In this document: in pieces, positions 53,638 through 64,000 of the stretch | Layout: each line of letters begins with the position of its first letter | Position numbering within the stretch: position 1 is the first letter of the stretch | Assembly: GCA_905221605.1 (NCBI GenBank) | Contig: CAJNDS010000271.1 | Span: 1-64,000 of the forward strand | Reading direction: 5' to 3' | DNA from: Symbiodinium natans | Taxonomy: Eukaryota; Sar; Dinophyceae; Suessiales; Symbiodiniaceae | DNA length: 64,000 nucleotides | Notes under the pieces: model-generated | Told to the model about the DNA's origin: nothing | Databases searched by the model: none | What the model saw: only the letters and a program-made list of their open reading frames with translations | Made by a program: the position numbers and the translations under genes

Positions 53638-56600
53638 AAGCCAGCCAGATTCCAAGGGCGGGTTGGCATTCAGGGCCTGATTCGGCTGCTTGGGAAGTTG
53701 TAGGAGAAGATGCTGTCAAGAAATCGTCAACTGCTTGCAACTGGTGACTGATCTTTTCTGCATGCAAGTGCAGCCAAGCCAGGTGAGGGCGGCGCACTGA
53801 TCCTTTACAACAAGAGCTGCCAAGGAACAGCTACCAGAGTTAAAGTCAATTCTGCTAAAGTCGCTAGTCCGCAATAGTGCATCAATGGTGCGTCAGGACA
53901 AGCTACTCTAAACCTCCTCACGTCTGTAATGGGGCTTTGGAACCAGTAAAACGCCCTCAAAAAAGCCCAAACTCCAAGCGACCGACGATTGAGGGCTGGC
54001 GGGCCATGCTGCGGCATCGCCCAGCCCACAACCGCTGACCTGGGAGTGTATGCAGTCTGGGTAAGGGAATGAACTCATTAGGACTGTTGCTGCTATTCTG
54101 ACTACTCTTTGTAGTGACCAACGGTAGAGGTCTTGGTAGAGGTCTTCTGCAGGAAATTAGGGATGTAGAGTTGGGGGGTCAAGGCTTAGCAAGGCTTTCG
54201 GGGAGCAACGCCCGGATTCTGACTCACACAGGGCTCAGGAACTGCTGCTCAACGTCATGGGCCCTGAAACCCTTCAGGGACGTAGTTGGAGCCATGGCAA
54301 TTTCACACACATCAGCGAGCCGATGCCTAAGCAAACAGTATCTGCACCGGCAGGAACCTTAAGCAAGCCCCTTTTTCCCCACAATTCCAAGCCCTATGAA
54401 CTCCTAAACCTCGGACCGGAAGTCAGACCTGTAAACCCGGAACCATGAATTGCGAACCCTATCGGCCCTTGAACCCCCAAAACCCGAAAACGCCAATTCT
54501 CTACACCTCACCTCACTCTCCAAGGCTGGTGCACCAAGCGCTAGCGGGTCGGCAAGGGCCTTGCAAGCCAGTCTTTTTCTTTTGCATGTCTCGGATTTTG
54601 AAGGATTTTTTTGGGGGGTCTTTCGGTGAAGGCCTCAAATGGAGATGTTCTACCCTAGATTCTACCCCCTCGGCTCCCTTGGCTGAGCTCCAAAACCACC
54701 AACACGAAATCCTAAATCCCGTCTTGGCCCAGCTGTGTGCCTCAGGACGGCTGGCCGCACGCGAGCTGGGTGTGGAGGCTCCGCGAAACCTGGCCGGGAT
54801 CTGCCGCAATCCAAGCCTTCAGCTAGGATACAAGCCCGAACCATCCCGAAGAATTAAAAGGGTTTGGATGGACTTGAACCTTCAGAGTCTGGGTGCCGTG
54901 GCTCGGGTCTTTGATATCATTCCGGCTTGTTGTTGGAGTTTAGTCTGAGTTTCTGTCCCTTGAAGTTTAGGGCGCTTCAGATGTCGAGACGCATTGTGGA
55001 GAAGTCTGGAATGGGGTCAGGAGCTGCCTGCGCGACGCCTTACAGAGAGCCAGCCACCCCCTATTTTGCAGCGGGTTACTTGGATTTTACGGCCGTCTAA
55101 CCATTGGCATGTAGGCCCATGTAGGCTGGTGCTTGCATGATTCGGGATGAATGATTGAACATTCGCCATTTGGCTATTGGGTCTTATTGAGGTCCCCAGC
55201 TACACGCACACAAACACAGAGACTGCGAGGGGCGGCCGATTTTTCTGTTAGGTGTGAAACATCCATGGTCCAAAGAGCTATAGAAGGCATTGGCTGAGCG
55301 CGATATTGGGCCGTTCTGATGCGGCCTGACTACTTCTACTTCCCATTCTAGACCTTTAAGCAATGAAGCGAAGGCTTCCTGCGATTCTTGCGTTACAAAC
55401 CCCTAAGCGCCCTAAGCATCCCTTAGCCTTGTAAAGCATCCCTGAGCCTTACAAGGATCCCTGAGCCTTAGAGAAACCCTAAACCCGAAACCCTAAACCC
55501 TCATACTCTCATCCGCTCCTAGAAAGCGCGCGCTCAGTGGTGGATCCTCTTTGGGGCGACTTTGAGCACGACCCCAGCTCGGCTTCACCGCTTTTTGTGG
55601 ACGGGCACGTGCAGGCAACTCAGCACGTTTTTTTTGCTAAAAGGTTTTTTTTAAGGGCTTGAGGGTTCTCAGGGTTTAGGACCACTACAGGGTTGTAGGG
55701 TTTAGGGGTTTTGTAGGGTCGACTGAGTTTACTGGAAGGCCAGCCTGCAACTCTGCGCCCTCAACCCGAAACCCTATATGGCTCAGCTTAGATCAACACC
55801 AAATGAAGATAGTAAAGCCTCTTCGAGCCTGCACATGCCTTGGGACATCATGCATCGATCATTGCCGATCTAGAACAACCCAAAGACAGCCTCAGAAAGT
55901 CTTGCGGGTCTTGGGCTATGTGAACATCCGCTGTCTTGGGGTACACGTGGCTGGGTGAGACATCTCGGGAAAAGCAGTCAGCTCTGGCTGTGAGCAACGC
56001 AAAGAGCCCGGGCATCGCATCAGAAGCCCAAAATCCGACAAAGACTCCCGAAATCATCCCTAAAAACCCTGAGCTAAAGGGACATGCCATCGATCCTTCG
56101 TTGCTCCTAGCCAGGGCCGCCTTAAAATTGCACCGGCCCTCACTGTCACAGGCAGAACGACCGCAGAGCTTCCCGATCCACGGTCAGCTCTTCGAAGCCA
56201 GGCTGCTGGTCGAGCTGCTGAAGGCGCTCCAGGAGTGGGAGGTTCCTGGGCTTTTGATAGGGAGCGTATATATACAGATAGATACATACTACTCTTATAT
56301 GTATGTATACATATATATATATATATACATAGAGAGAGAGAGAGAGAGAGAGATGGGGTTCCGGAACAGGGCTTCTGTTTGTGTGGAAGGCGTTTAGCGG
56401 CTTTCGGGCTCGCTTTTTGGACCTGCGCCGCTTCCGGCTTCACGTGGGCACCTGCCGCAACGAGGTCCCAAAACAAAGGAATTCTCAGGATCGTCCAAAG
56501 TGCAGGATGCCCTCATCTCCCAGGAGGTCCAGCAACTCCACCTGAGATCTTCTGCTCTCTAGAAGGCTTCGGGTTGCAGCTGTGGGAATTGAGGGAAAAC

Positions 56601-56961
56601 TCGGTTAAAAAAACGATTTGAAGAACACGTCGACTTGCGACTACTTAGCTCGCTGATGCCCCTACGATTTGAAGATATATCGTGCACTAGAGGCCCGTGA
56701 CGCTTTAGGGTTTAGGATGTAAGGTTTACTGCTTGGGGTTGGGTGATGAACTTAGATTGCAGCGAGCAGTCGCTGTCTTGTAAACCCTTGTTCCCAGACC
56801 TGTACGAAGGTGTTGCCCCAATTTTCTGGGAACTCCCAATGGCTCAAAACAAAGCTACCAACAGGCACCTCGAATCTTGAATGAATAGCTTCGAAATCCC
56901 CCAGAAGGGGTTTGGGGCTTATGGATTAGGGATCATGAAGAAACCCAAAGGAAGGCCCAAG
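53638..56961. other. No recognised gene; microsatellite
   Basis: 3.3 kb without a defensible gene. A 167-codon plus frame at 54445-54948 shows no domain. Degenerate CCTTAGAGAAACCCTAAACC words occur near 55400-55500. A TA then GA microsatellite lies at about 56309-56353. Confidence 0.5.
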
Positions 56962-57385
56962 CCCTAAACCCTAACCCTAAAGCCCTAAACCCCTAAAACC
57001 CTAAACCCTAAAGCCCTAAACCCCGAAAACCCTGAACCCCCAAACCCCCTAAACCCCTAAATACTCCTAAGCCCCTAAGCACAGGCCTGGAGAAGCAGCT
57101 CGTCTGCCTCCACGGTGTCGCCCAGAGGCCGCCGGTCCCGAAGGAAGTTTAGGGCTTGGTCCACCTGAATGGCTTTGAGGGCTTAGGGTTTTTGGATAGG
57201 GTTTAGGGTTTAGGGTCCAGGGTTTAGGGTTTCGGCTTTAGCGTTGCGGGTTTAGGGATATTAGTGAAGGTTTTTAGACCTTAGTTAGGGTTCTAGGTCC
57301 CAGTGGTCCGAAAGCCCAACCCTAAGCCCGTAAGCCCTAAGCCCTAAGCCCTAAACCCTAAACCCCAAACCCTAAACCCCAAACA
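56962..57385. repeat. Cluster of degenerate telomere-like arrays
   Basis: CCCTAAA/CCCCTAAA words (56962-57080), then TTTAGGG words (about 57187-57235), then CCCTAA/CCCTAAA words (about 57315-57385). Orientation changes twice within 430 bp. Confidence 0.88.
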
Positions 57386-57999
57386 TCATCACTGGCCTTG
57401 CCTTGTCCTCCCCGCCAAGGGATGAAGCAAGCCTCAGAGCGATCACACCTTCACTTCCCTGCTTGCCTGGTAAATCCTTCTAAGCGCCCCCCCCTGCAAT
57501 GGGGTTTAGGGTTTAGGGTTTAGAATTTGGCCTCATTGTGGTACATTGGGGCTCATTTTGGGGGGTTCGATGGTCATTTCATAGCCCCTGGAGAGAAGAG
57601 CTTGATTTGCAGAAACATCTTGGAAATGGCGACGGTTTCGATTCTGACTCTCGCGACTATGGTTCTGAACAAGAGGCTAATTCAAAGGCACATTGTTCAA
57701 GCCGAAGCTTGAGATGGCTCGCTGCCACAAGCTTGCGGGTACAGGAGCGGAAAGGACAAGATCCCACCCTTCCTCCCTTCAGATGACAGCTGTGATTTGC
57801 GGCCCCGGAAACTCAGGGCATGAAGGCATCAACAGTTGTTGGAGCTAGCGACTTTCGACGTGGCACAAGTCCGACGTTTTTTGAAGTTCAATTCTCGTAG
57901 CTGTTCCAACGAGCATGGCTCTTGTGGAACATGTGACGCAGATTCGCACCATGGATCTTGATGGATCGCGACTATAAGAGGCCTGTAAGAGATCAGAAC
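57386..57999. other. Downstream flank of the kinase gene
   Basis: No recognised gene. A short TTTAGGG run lies at about 57504-57520. A further 3' exon of the kinase could lie here, but no conserved segment was seen. Confidence 0.45.
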
Positions 58000-59697
58000 C
58001 TACGGTTCGAGGATACTTCGAAAAGGGCAAAATGCTTTCCTGCAGCCAGGCGTCGCCGTTCGGAGCTTGTGCGCCTCCTCCGTGGCGTGGACCTCTGGTA
58101 ATGGCACCAGGAGGGCCTCGGCCTCGGCAATCAGCTGGCGCCACTCTGCAGTGCTGGCGAAACCGTGCTCGCTGTGTGAAACGTCGGCCCCACTGTCCCC
58201 AGGCTCTTGAAAGTCTTCGAGGAGATCGAGGTCACGCTCTCCAGAAGAGTTGCTGTCCGCACCCACCTGGCCAGAGTCGCTCTCAAAGTCTGAAGCGTAG
58301 GAGCAACCTTCCGTCTGGTTGGAGGTTGCTCTGTACGGAACAGATGGCGCAGACACAGATGGGCTTCTGGAGATGCAGAAGTCGTCCTCCACGAGGCCTG
58401 GGAGGCCCGGGGTGCGTGCGCTCGCGCTGCCAACCTGCATCGAGCTCCCCGTGGCGCTGAGCTCCTGGCTCTTGGCCAAGCCAGAGAGGCTCGGAAGGCT
58501 CGGAGAGCCCAAGTCGCTGTCTGACGGCGAAGCTCCCTCGAGATCCATGGAGAAGGGCTCTGTGACGGCGTGGCCTGGAGGGCCTGGAGGGCCTGGGCCA
58601 TGGCTGGAGGAAGCGGCCTCGGTCTCTGGTGCGAAGTGCAATTGGCGAAGGACCGGAATCGCCCGCCGCGCCAGACCGACTGCGGTGGCTGCAGCCACAT
58701 TCGTCCCACCCGTGGAGTTCCGGGGCTCCGAGGTGGACGTCCGTGGCTTCGCCCACTTCCGCTCTCCCACAAGGCTGTCCAAACTCTGGAGGAAGTCATG
58801 GAAGGGATCTCGCAACAAATCAGACCGTAGCAGCTCGCGGTTAGAAGGCCTGTTGTGTGGCTTCCGTGCTAACAACCCCTCGAGAGTTGCCGACAGCGAT
58901 GTGCTATATCCACTGGGGGCCTGCACCGGGGCGGCATGCAGCACCGCGCTGACGACCGCTGCATAGGAGTCACAGCGCCCTGCGAATGGCGGCTCTAGAG
59001 CCATCATCTCAAAGAGCACACACCCAAGCGCCCACTGGTCTGTCTTGCTGTTGTATGGCCGACCTTCCAACATCTCCGGGCTCATGAATGCAGGCGTGCC
59101 GACAATGGACCGGCGCAGATCCTCAGTGTGTTCCACCTGTCCCGCAACACCGAAGTCTGCCAGCATCACCCGCTTGCCGTGTTGCGCCAGTAAAACGTTT
59201 TGCGGCTTAAGGTCTCGGTGAAGAAACTTCCGTGAGTGAAGGTGCTGGAGACCCCAGGTGAGCTGTGCAAGCCAGGACAGGATTTGCACTTCTGCAATGT
59301 GTGCACGGCCGAAAGCGTCTCTGCAACCATTCAGCTCCCACTCCAGTCGAACCCTTAGGCATTCCTGGCGCAGGTCTCGGTCACATCGGCTCATGACCAG
59401 GCATAAGATGTCTTCGGAGGGCAGTGAAGGAGTAGACCGAACCAAGAAGCTTTCGAGGTAGGGGACGATGCAGGGATGACGCATAGAAGAGAGGAGCCGA
59501 ACTTCGCGCAGAGCGTTCTCTCTGTCGCTGTCTGCCACCCAAGGCAGCTGCTTCACAACTCGCAGCTGCCCGTCCCGGTCCTTGACTTCGTAAACCCGGC
59601 TGTTGCATCCGCCACCTTGCCCCAGGACGCGCATGACCGAGTAGCCATGCTCCTCCATGGCTGGCTGCTCCGGTCGCCCATGAGGGCAAAGGCACAA
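58000..59697 (-). CDS. NEK-like Ser/Thr protein kinase
   Basis: A single 565-codon frame transfers phosphate from ATP to Ser/Thr of target proteins. Residues from the Met at 59697: Gly-rich loop LGQGGGCNSRVYEV at 25-38, ATP-anchoring Lys49 (VVK), helix-C Glu65, catalytic HRDLKPQN at 160-167, DFG at 181-183, activation segment GTPAFMSPE at 200-208, WALGCVLFEM at 222-231 and the late Arg283. All catalytic residues are present, so it should be active. The GTPxxxSPE and DQWALGCVLFE style and the C-helix resemble NIMA-related (NEK) kinases. The Gly loop has an extra Cys-Asn-Ser in place of the usual short turn. A Ser/Pro-rich, acidic C-terminal region of about 255 residues follows, ending in a possible helix (EWRQLIAEAEALL) near residue 515. 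The second Met (residue 15, 59655) directly precedes the domain and is the likelier start. No introns are visible; there is no relict leader upstream. Confidence 0.88.
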   Translation of the reverse strand: MCLCPHGRPEQPAMEEHGYSVMRVLGQGGGCNSRVYEVKDRDGQLRVVKQLPWVADSDRENALREVRLLSSMRHPCIVPYLESFLVRSTPSLPSEDILCLVMSRCDRDLRQECLRVRLEWELNGCRDAFGRAHIAEVQILSWLAQLTWGLQHLHSRKFLHRDLKPQNVLLAQHGKRVMLADFGVAGQVEHTEDLRRSIVGTPAFMSPEMLEGRPYNSKTDQWALGCVLFEMMALEPPFAGRCDSYAAVVSAVLHAAPVQAPSGYSTSLSATLEGLLARKPHNRPSNRELLRSDLLRDPFHDFLQSLDSLVGERKWAKPRTSTSEPRNSTGGTNVAAATAVGLARRAIPVLRQLHFAPETEAASSSHGPGPPGPPGHAVTEPFSMDLEGASPSDSDLGSPSLPSLSGLAKSQELSATGSSMQVGSASARTPGLPGLVEDDFCISRSPSVSAPSVPYRATSNQTEGCSYASDFESDSGQVGADSNSSGERDLDLLEDFQEPGDSGADVSHSEHGFASTAEWRQLIAEAEALLVPLPEVHATEEAHKLRTATPGCRKAFCPFRSILEP

Positions 59698-60234
59698 GGG
59701 CCGGCTCTACCGCCCAAAGCATCCCTCAGCCATCTTCTCAGCTCTATGGAGCCCAAAGATGCCCAAAAGCATAGGCGCACACGCCTGTGAATCACGCCCA
59801 TTTCGTATCAAAACACTCAAGACCAACTCTTAGCCCCCCCCCCCCCTGCCAGTCAGCTCAACGCCCTCCCCGGTCCTGGCCCCTCCATGATCCGTAAAAC
59901 CCTGAAACTCCCACAAGCCCAATATATCTCAAAAAGCCCTACAACTTACAACTCCAACTCCCCAGACACGGCAGAGGCACTGTCCGGAGTCCAGGACACC
60001 ACTAAGACTCTTCGTCATCGGCTGACCCCGGCCAAAGACGCCCAAGTCGGCCGCCTGACAAGCAGGGGTCGCAGTGCGTAGCATCAATAGCATTATTGCT
60101 TGAGGCGTTCGGTGAAGCTCCGAAACGAGGGTAGGTTGTAACCACGTGAAGGGGGTGTACTTTCTAACCACGCCACGTTTTCTGTTACCACGACGTGGAA
60201 CTTTAATTCGCCTCGGCTTCCTGCCGAGAAGCGT
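59698..60234. other. Upstream flank of the kinase gene
   Basis: No gene recognised. It includes a C-run near 59834-59847. No spliced-leader relict was found on the minus strand ahead of the kinase. Confidence 0.5.
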
Positions 60235-60380
60235 CCCCCCCACCCCCCCCCACCCCCCCCGACCCCCACCCCCCCCCCCCCCCCCCACCCCCCCCACCCC
60301 CCCCCACCCCCCCCCCCACCCCCCCCCCCCACCCCCCCCCCCACCCCCCCCCCCCCACCCCCCCCCCCACCCCCCCCTCC
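60235..60380 (-). repeat. C-rich tract, G-quadruplex-prone on minus strand
   Basis: About 146 bp consisting almost only of C-runs of 5-14 separated by single A bases (rarely GA or T). The minus strand is therefore a near-continuous series of G-runs. The Gly/Trp and Pro/His frames are artefacts. Confidence 0.93.
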
Positions 60381-63300
60381 TTTCCTGTCCTGGAAACAGG
60401 CCCCGGTGCGCGCAAGCGTTTACAATTACTATTGACATGACAAGCAGTATATGCTCGCTTGTTATGGCTGCTGTCTTTCTTATTGGCCAGGCTAAGATCT
60501 TTCTCTGTTGAGGAAATTGCAAAGCCTGTCGAAAAACAGACTGCCCAAAAAGGTGCTGGGTCCTGCGTATGCCCCCTCAACCGGAAGCGTGACACCCAAG
60601 ACTCCCAGAATCGACATGCTTCGAACCACAACTCTAATCACAACAGTACTCAGCTTCTGAAGATCGGATGGCTGAGCACAAGCGGCTCATTTAGGAATCC
60701 GCTTCGCTTCTGGTATGGTATGCGACAGCTGGCCCGGAAGAGCTTGGCCGCACAGGTGCTTCAGAGAACCCCAAACTCAAACCCAAAGCCCTATAGCTTC
60801 CTAAACCCCAAACCCAAACCCTAAACATCCTAAACCCTAAACCCTAGCTTGCTCTCCTTCAACCTTCTCCTGCCTCGGGCGTACCCCGCGTCTGCGTCGT
60901 CGCCCGTCGCTCGCGGCCTCGACTGCGCGCCGCATCCGTGGCCGCCTCGGGGTAGACTTTGGGTTTGGGTTTTGGGGTTTAGGGTTTGGGGTTTGGGGTT
61001 TGGGGTTTAGGGTTAAGGGGTATTTCATCCTAATGGCTATTTAGACTGTTTAAGGTATAGGTTATATTGTAACATTATAACTATAGGGGTATTTATCAGG
61101 TAGAGGTTAACTTCTAACCATATAGACATGTGAGGGGAATATAGCATTGAACCGTTTAGGTTCCGGTCGGGAGTTCTGTTGGAGCACCCCAACATGGACA
61201 TCATCTTTGAGAATCATTACCTCGGCCCTGAAGTAGATGCTGACTGTTTTGGGGGTTATACAGTTAGACTGTATGTTATGCTTTTCTAGGGGTTGGGGTT
61301 GGGGATGTTGGGTTTGCAGGTCGGGACCTTGGGCCCGAAAAGGCCCAGCCACTTCTCGAGACGTCGACACGCACTTAAGGAACGTGGCACGAGCATGTAG
61401 TCGTCTTGCAGTATGAAGACGTGTAAGTGCCATGAGGCGTCTTGAGGCTGGGGCCAACGAGGGACGCTGCACCTTGGGAGCCGGAAAGCAGATTCAAGAT
61501 CCATACGGCCCCCTCTTTGCGCATGGCATGATCGGATGGGATCGCATGTACGTTCAGTCTTCAGCCGAGTTCATGTTCTTTTGTTTTTATCCTCACTGCA
61601 ATTGCTTCCGCAGGATGGGGTAAGACTTGTTGCAGACCTGAAATATGACATGTACACCGAACGAAGGTGGTCATCGGACCGAAGGATACCGAAGCCGTCA
61701 AGACTGGACGTTCGGATACGCTGGGCAACGGGCGCGCGGCTCTACGCGGGCAGATGCCCAGGTGCCTGCAAGAACCGTGCGGATCTAGGCTTAAGAGCCC
61801 CCAAACCTCCCTGATTCTGCCTAGTTATTGTTCTGAACAGCGAAGCCAACTGTAGAAAGACTCTTAGGTAACTACACAGATGTAGGGTTTCAGGATGTTT
61901 CAGGTATAGTTTAGGTCTTTAGGTTAAGGGTTCTGTTTGGGGTCTGTTCAGCTTGAGGATCTATTGGGATCCGGGCTTGCGTTTGAGAGTCGACGGTTTG
62001 AGGGTGGGTATCTGGGTGTACCAAGAAGATAAATGCTTCCGCAGTTTATTCATGCGCATTACCTTAGTTGTACTTTACAAGGGACCCTAATATCGACAAA
62101 TCCGCACTGCCAGAAGACGAAGAGGACTGAGCCCTGAAGACTTCTTCACACGCTGCAGCTGGGTGCCTCCAACGACTTTTGCGCCTAGAGCCTGGCGGGG
62201 GGACGAGCAGCTCTGAGGGTTTAACTTACCTTTTTTGTAGGGGTTGGATTTTAGGGTTAAGATTTCGGGGTTTAAAGGTTCTGAACTTGCTGACCCTGCT
62301 GGCAAGGATCAAGAGACTTGCTAAGCGAATACATCTCAGTGAAAGGGCTTCAGGCCTGGTCGTTGCTGGTCTTGCTGCCGCTGCGTGCTTGGTCACCAGC
62401 CATCTTGCTCGCAGGCCGGCTACCTTATTGGGCGACAAGGCAGGGCGCCACGAGTTTGAGCGTTTCTTGTACAAGCGACGATCGCCTCTTCCCCATCTAG
62501 CAACAACTGTCCATAGGCGTGGGAGAGGGATGACTTCATCTCTAGCTACCAGCTAGTAAGCGTCTGGAAGTGCCAAGTCACAAAAGCCTCAAGGTAAATC
62601 TCCAAGCAACTTATGGACAAGATCATCTCAAACAGGCAGTTCTTGCCATCCGCTTTAGAAAGGGCAAGGGTTCTTTCAGTGGCCTTCCATCGACTTACAG
62701 TCTTGAGAGCTGCTACTGGTACAGAACCCAGGGTAACTCCCTACGTGCCACAAGATCTGAAGATGCTGACCTTTAAGGGTTTAGGGTTTGGGGTTTAGGG
62801 AGGCATAGGGTTTCGGAAGATTTGGCACTTCTGAGGTCGTTGCCACCTTGACTTGGCTCCCGCTCTTTGCTCGCGCGGCCTACCTGAAAGAAGACAAGGG
62901 CATGCCACAATCCGACTTGCAAGCAGCCGGCGGTGGGCGGTGCTGTCCGATTTCAGCTTGATAACCCTGAGCGCTGAGCTCTGAGCCCTTTCAGCCCTAA
63001 GCCTTATCAGAACCTCAAACCGTACAACCCCTATCAGCTCGAAAAGCTCCCTCGAGAACCATCAAAATCCCCGCATCACCCTCAGAACATGCCGGGCGAG
63101 CGCTCGAGCTAGCGCCGCCACCTCCGCACATGGTCGGACTTAGGGGATTGGGGACTTGAGGGCCTTTAGAGCTTCCGCGCTTCGGGTTGAGGGAAAATTC
63201 ACAGGCTTGCGGGCTTGGAGGGCGAGGAGTCTAGACGCAAGCAAGGTGTCTGCATGAATTGAACCCTGAGCCACGCTGGGCCGCGTCTTCCGGCTAGCAT

Positions 63301-64000
63301 GACGCCATGCCAAGCTACAAGTACCACGGAACTTCCTTCCTTCCCCCAAGATAAAACCCGAGGCCCCGCAATCCTGACCCCACCCGGCGACGAGGGTCGG
63401 TTTAGGGTTTAGGGTTCAGGAGGGTCCTGTCAAGCCCCCGCAAACCCCCAAAGTGGCCTCTGCAAGGTGTGCTGACAAAGCCGTCGGCAAGGCTACCCTC
63501 TAGAGGGGTGGAGGCCTGGCGTCGGCAAGAGTCAGGGCATGGGTATGTCTTGATTGGTGACAGTTCGTGAAGTTTAGTGACTGTTCAGCAAGTCGAACAG
63601 CGGAAGGCACATGGAGGCTTAGGGCTCATCGGGCTTCGATCAAAAGCGTGCGAAGCATCTTGGCACGTGGCATTCTAAATGAGTCCAGGCGTGTGCCATG
63701 CTCTTCCAGATGGAAGAGTGCAGTTTCAGTCTTCATGCCAGAAAGCTTGCTGAGGCCGAGCGAGCCAAGATCATCCCAACTCCTCTAGGTGGTAGGCGCA
63801 CCAGGAAACACTGGAATCTTATATACACGTACGAGTAGCAACGACAGCAATACAAACCCTACCTGATATATGATGACTCCTGCAAGTGAAGACTTGGCCT
63901 GGCAGCAAACGGCCCTGAGATGTGGCGAGAGGTTGACGGTGCGAAGCGACAGACTATGCAACATGCCACCAAAAGTCCGATAAACGCATAAGCGTTTTGA
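60381..64000. other. No firm gene; telomere-like words
   Basis: CCCTAAA words at about 60799-60846 and TTTAGGG/TTTGGGG words at about 60958-61020 flank 110 bp of unique DNA. One minus-strand segment (about 61330-61440, with VFILQDDYML) might be an exon of an unknown gene. Short frames at 62179-62800 show no domain. A TTTAGGG pair lies near 63400. Confidence 0.45.

Noticed and set aside
58131-58966. Other frames of 142-222 codons over the kinase C-terminal region
   Set aside because: They are shadow frames. The kinase frame carries all conserved motifs.
60093-60631. Gly/Trp-rich proteins
   Set aside because: They are translations of the C/G homopolymer tract.

Overview
The window looks like nuclear DNA of a dinoflagellate, probably in or near the Suessiales (Symbiodiniaceae/Polarella); the lineage is an inference. 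Four signs support this. (1) A degenerate copy of the dinoflagellate trans-spliced leader sits in genomic DNA just ahead of an intronless gene (23148-23168). (2) One gene is split into very short exons whose introns begin GT, GC or GA and mostly end AG|G. (3) TTTAGGG-type telomere-like arrays occur throughout. (4) Genes are sparse among simple and complex repeats. Most open frames are chance frames in repeats.

Layout. 1-6.9 kb is a stack of repeat families, nearly all with internal inverted symmetry: GA-rich duplications, a 31-bp palindrome, an 87-bp hairpin satellite, a 102-bp hairpin satellite, a 31-bp minisatellite, and 3 kb of a 9-bp AT-rich repeat that keeps switching strand. 7.5-15.9 kb (+) carries a multi-exon ABCG-type ABC transporter; Walker A, Q-loop, signature tail, Walker B, H-loop and two membrane segments can be read from short exons. 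16-23 kb is mostly non-coding, with an 8-bp strand-switching array and CCCTAAA-derived repeat blocks. 23.15-24.32 kb (+) is a secreted DUF218/YdcF-like protein in retrogene form.

24.8-43.3 kb is a mobile-element region in AT-rich DNA. It starts with a decayed retroelement-like C-terminal domain that was tandemly duplicated (737 bp). Four same-orientation Helitrons follow (28026-30204, 32054-34343, 36192-38759, 39355-43256). Each has a TCCC 5' end, a 17-nt terminal hairpin, a CTRR 3' end and an A|T target. They carry broken Pif1-type helicase C-termini. Elements 2 and 3, each with its spacer, form a recent 4.14-kb tandem duplication. Element 4 contains a 13-copy, 124-bp array that grew from a segment present once in elements 2 and 3.

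43.3-64 kb holds three further protein genes, all on the minus strand: a multi-pass membrane protein (44.24-44.94 kb), a seven-repeat EAR/EPTP propeller protein (47.78-48.82 kb) and a NEK-like Ser/Thr kinase (58.00-59.70 kb). They are separated by long stretches with interstitial telomere-like arrays and a C-rich, G-quadruplex-prone tract. The genes show no operon-like or pathway relationship, as expected for a dinoflagellate. All calls come from reading the sequence; no database search was run.
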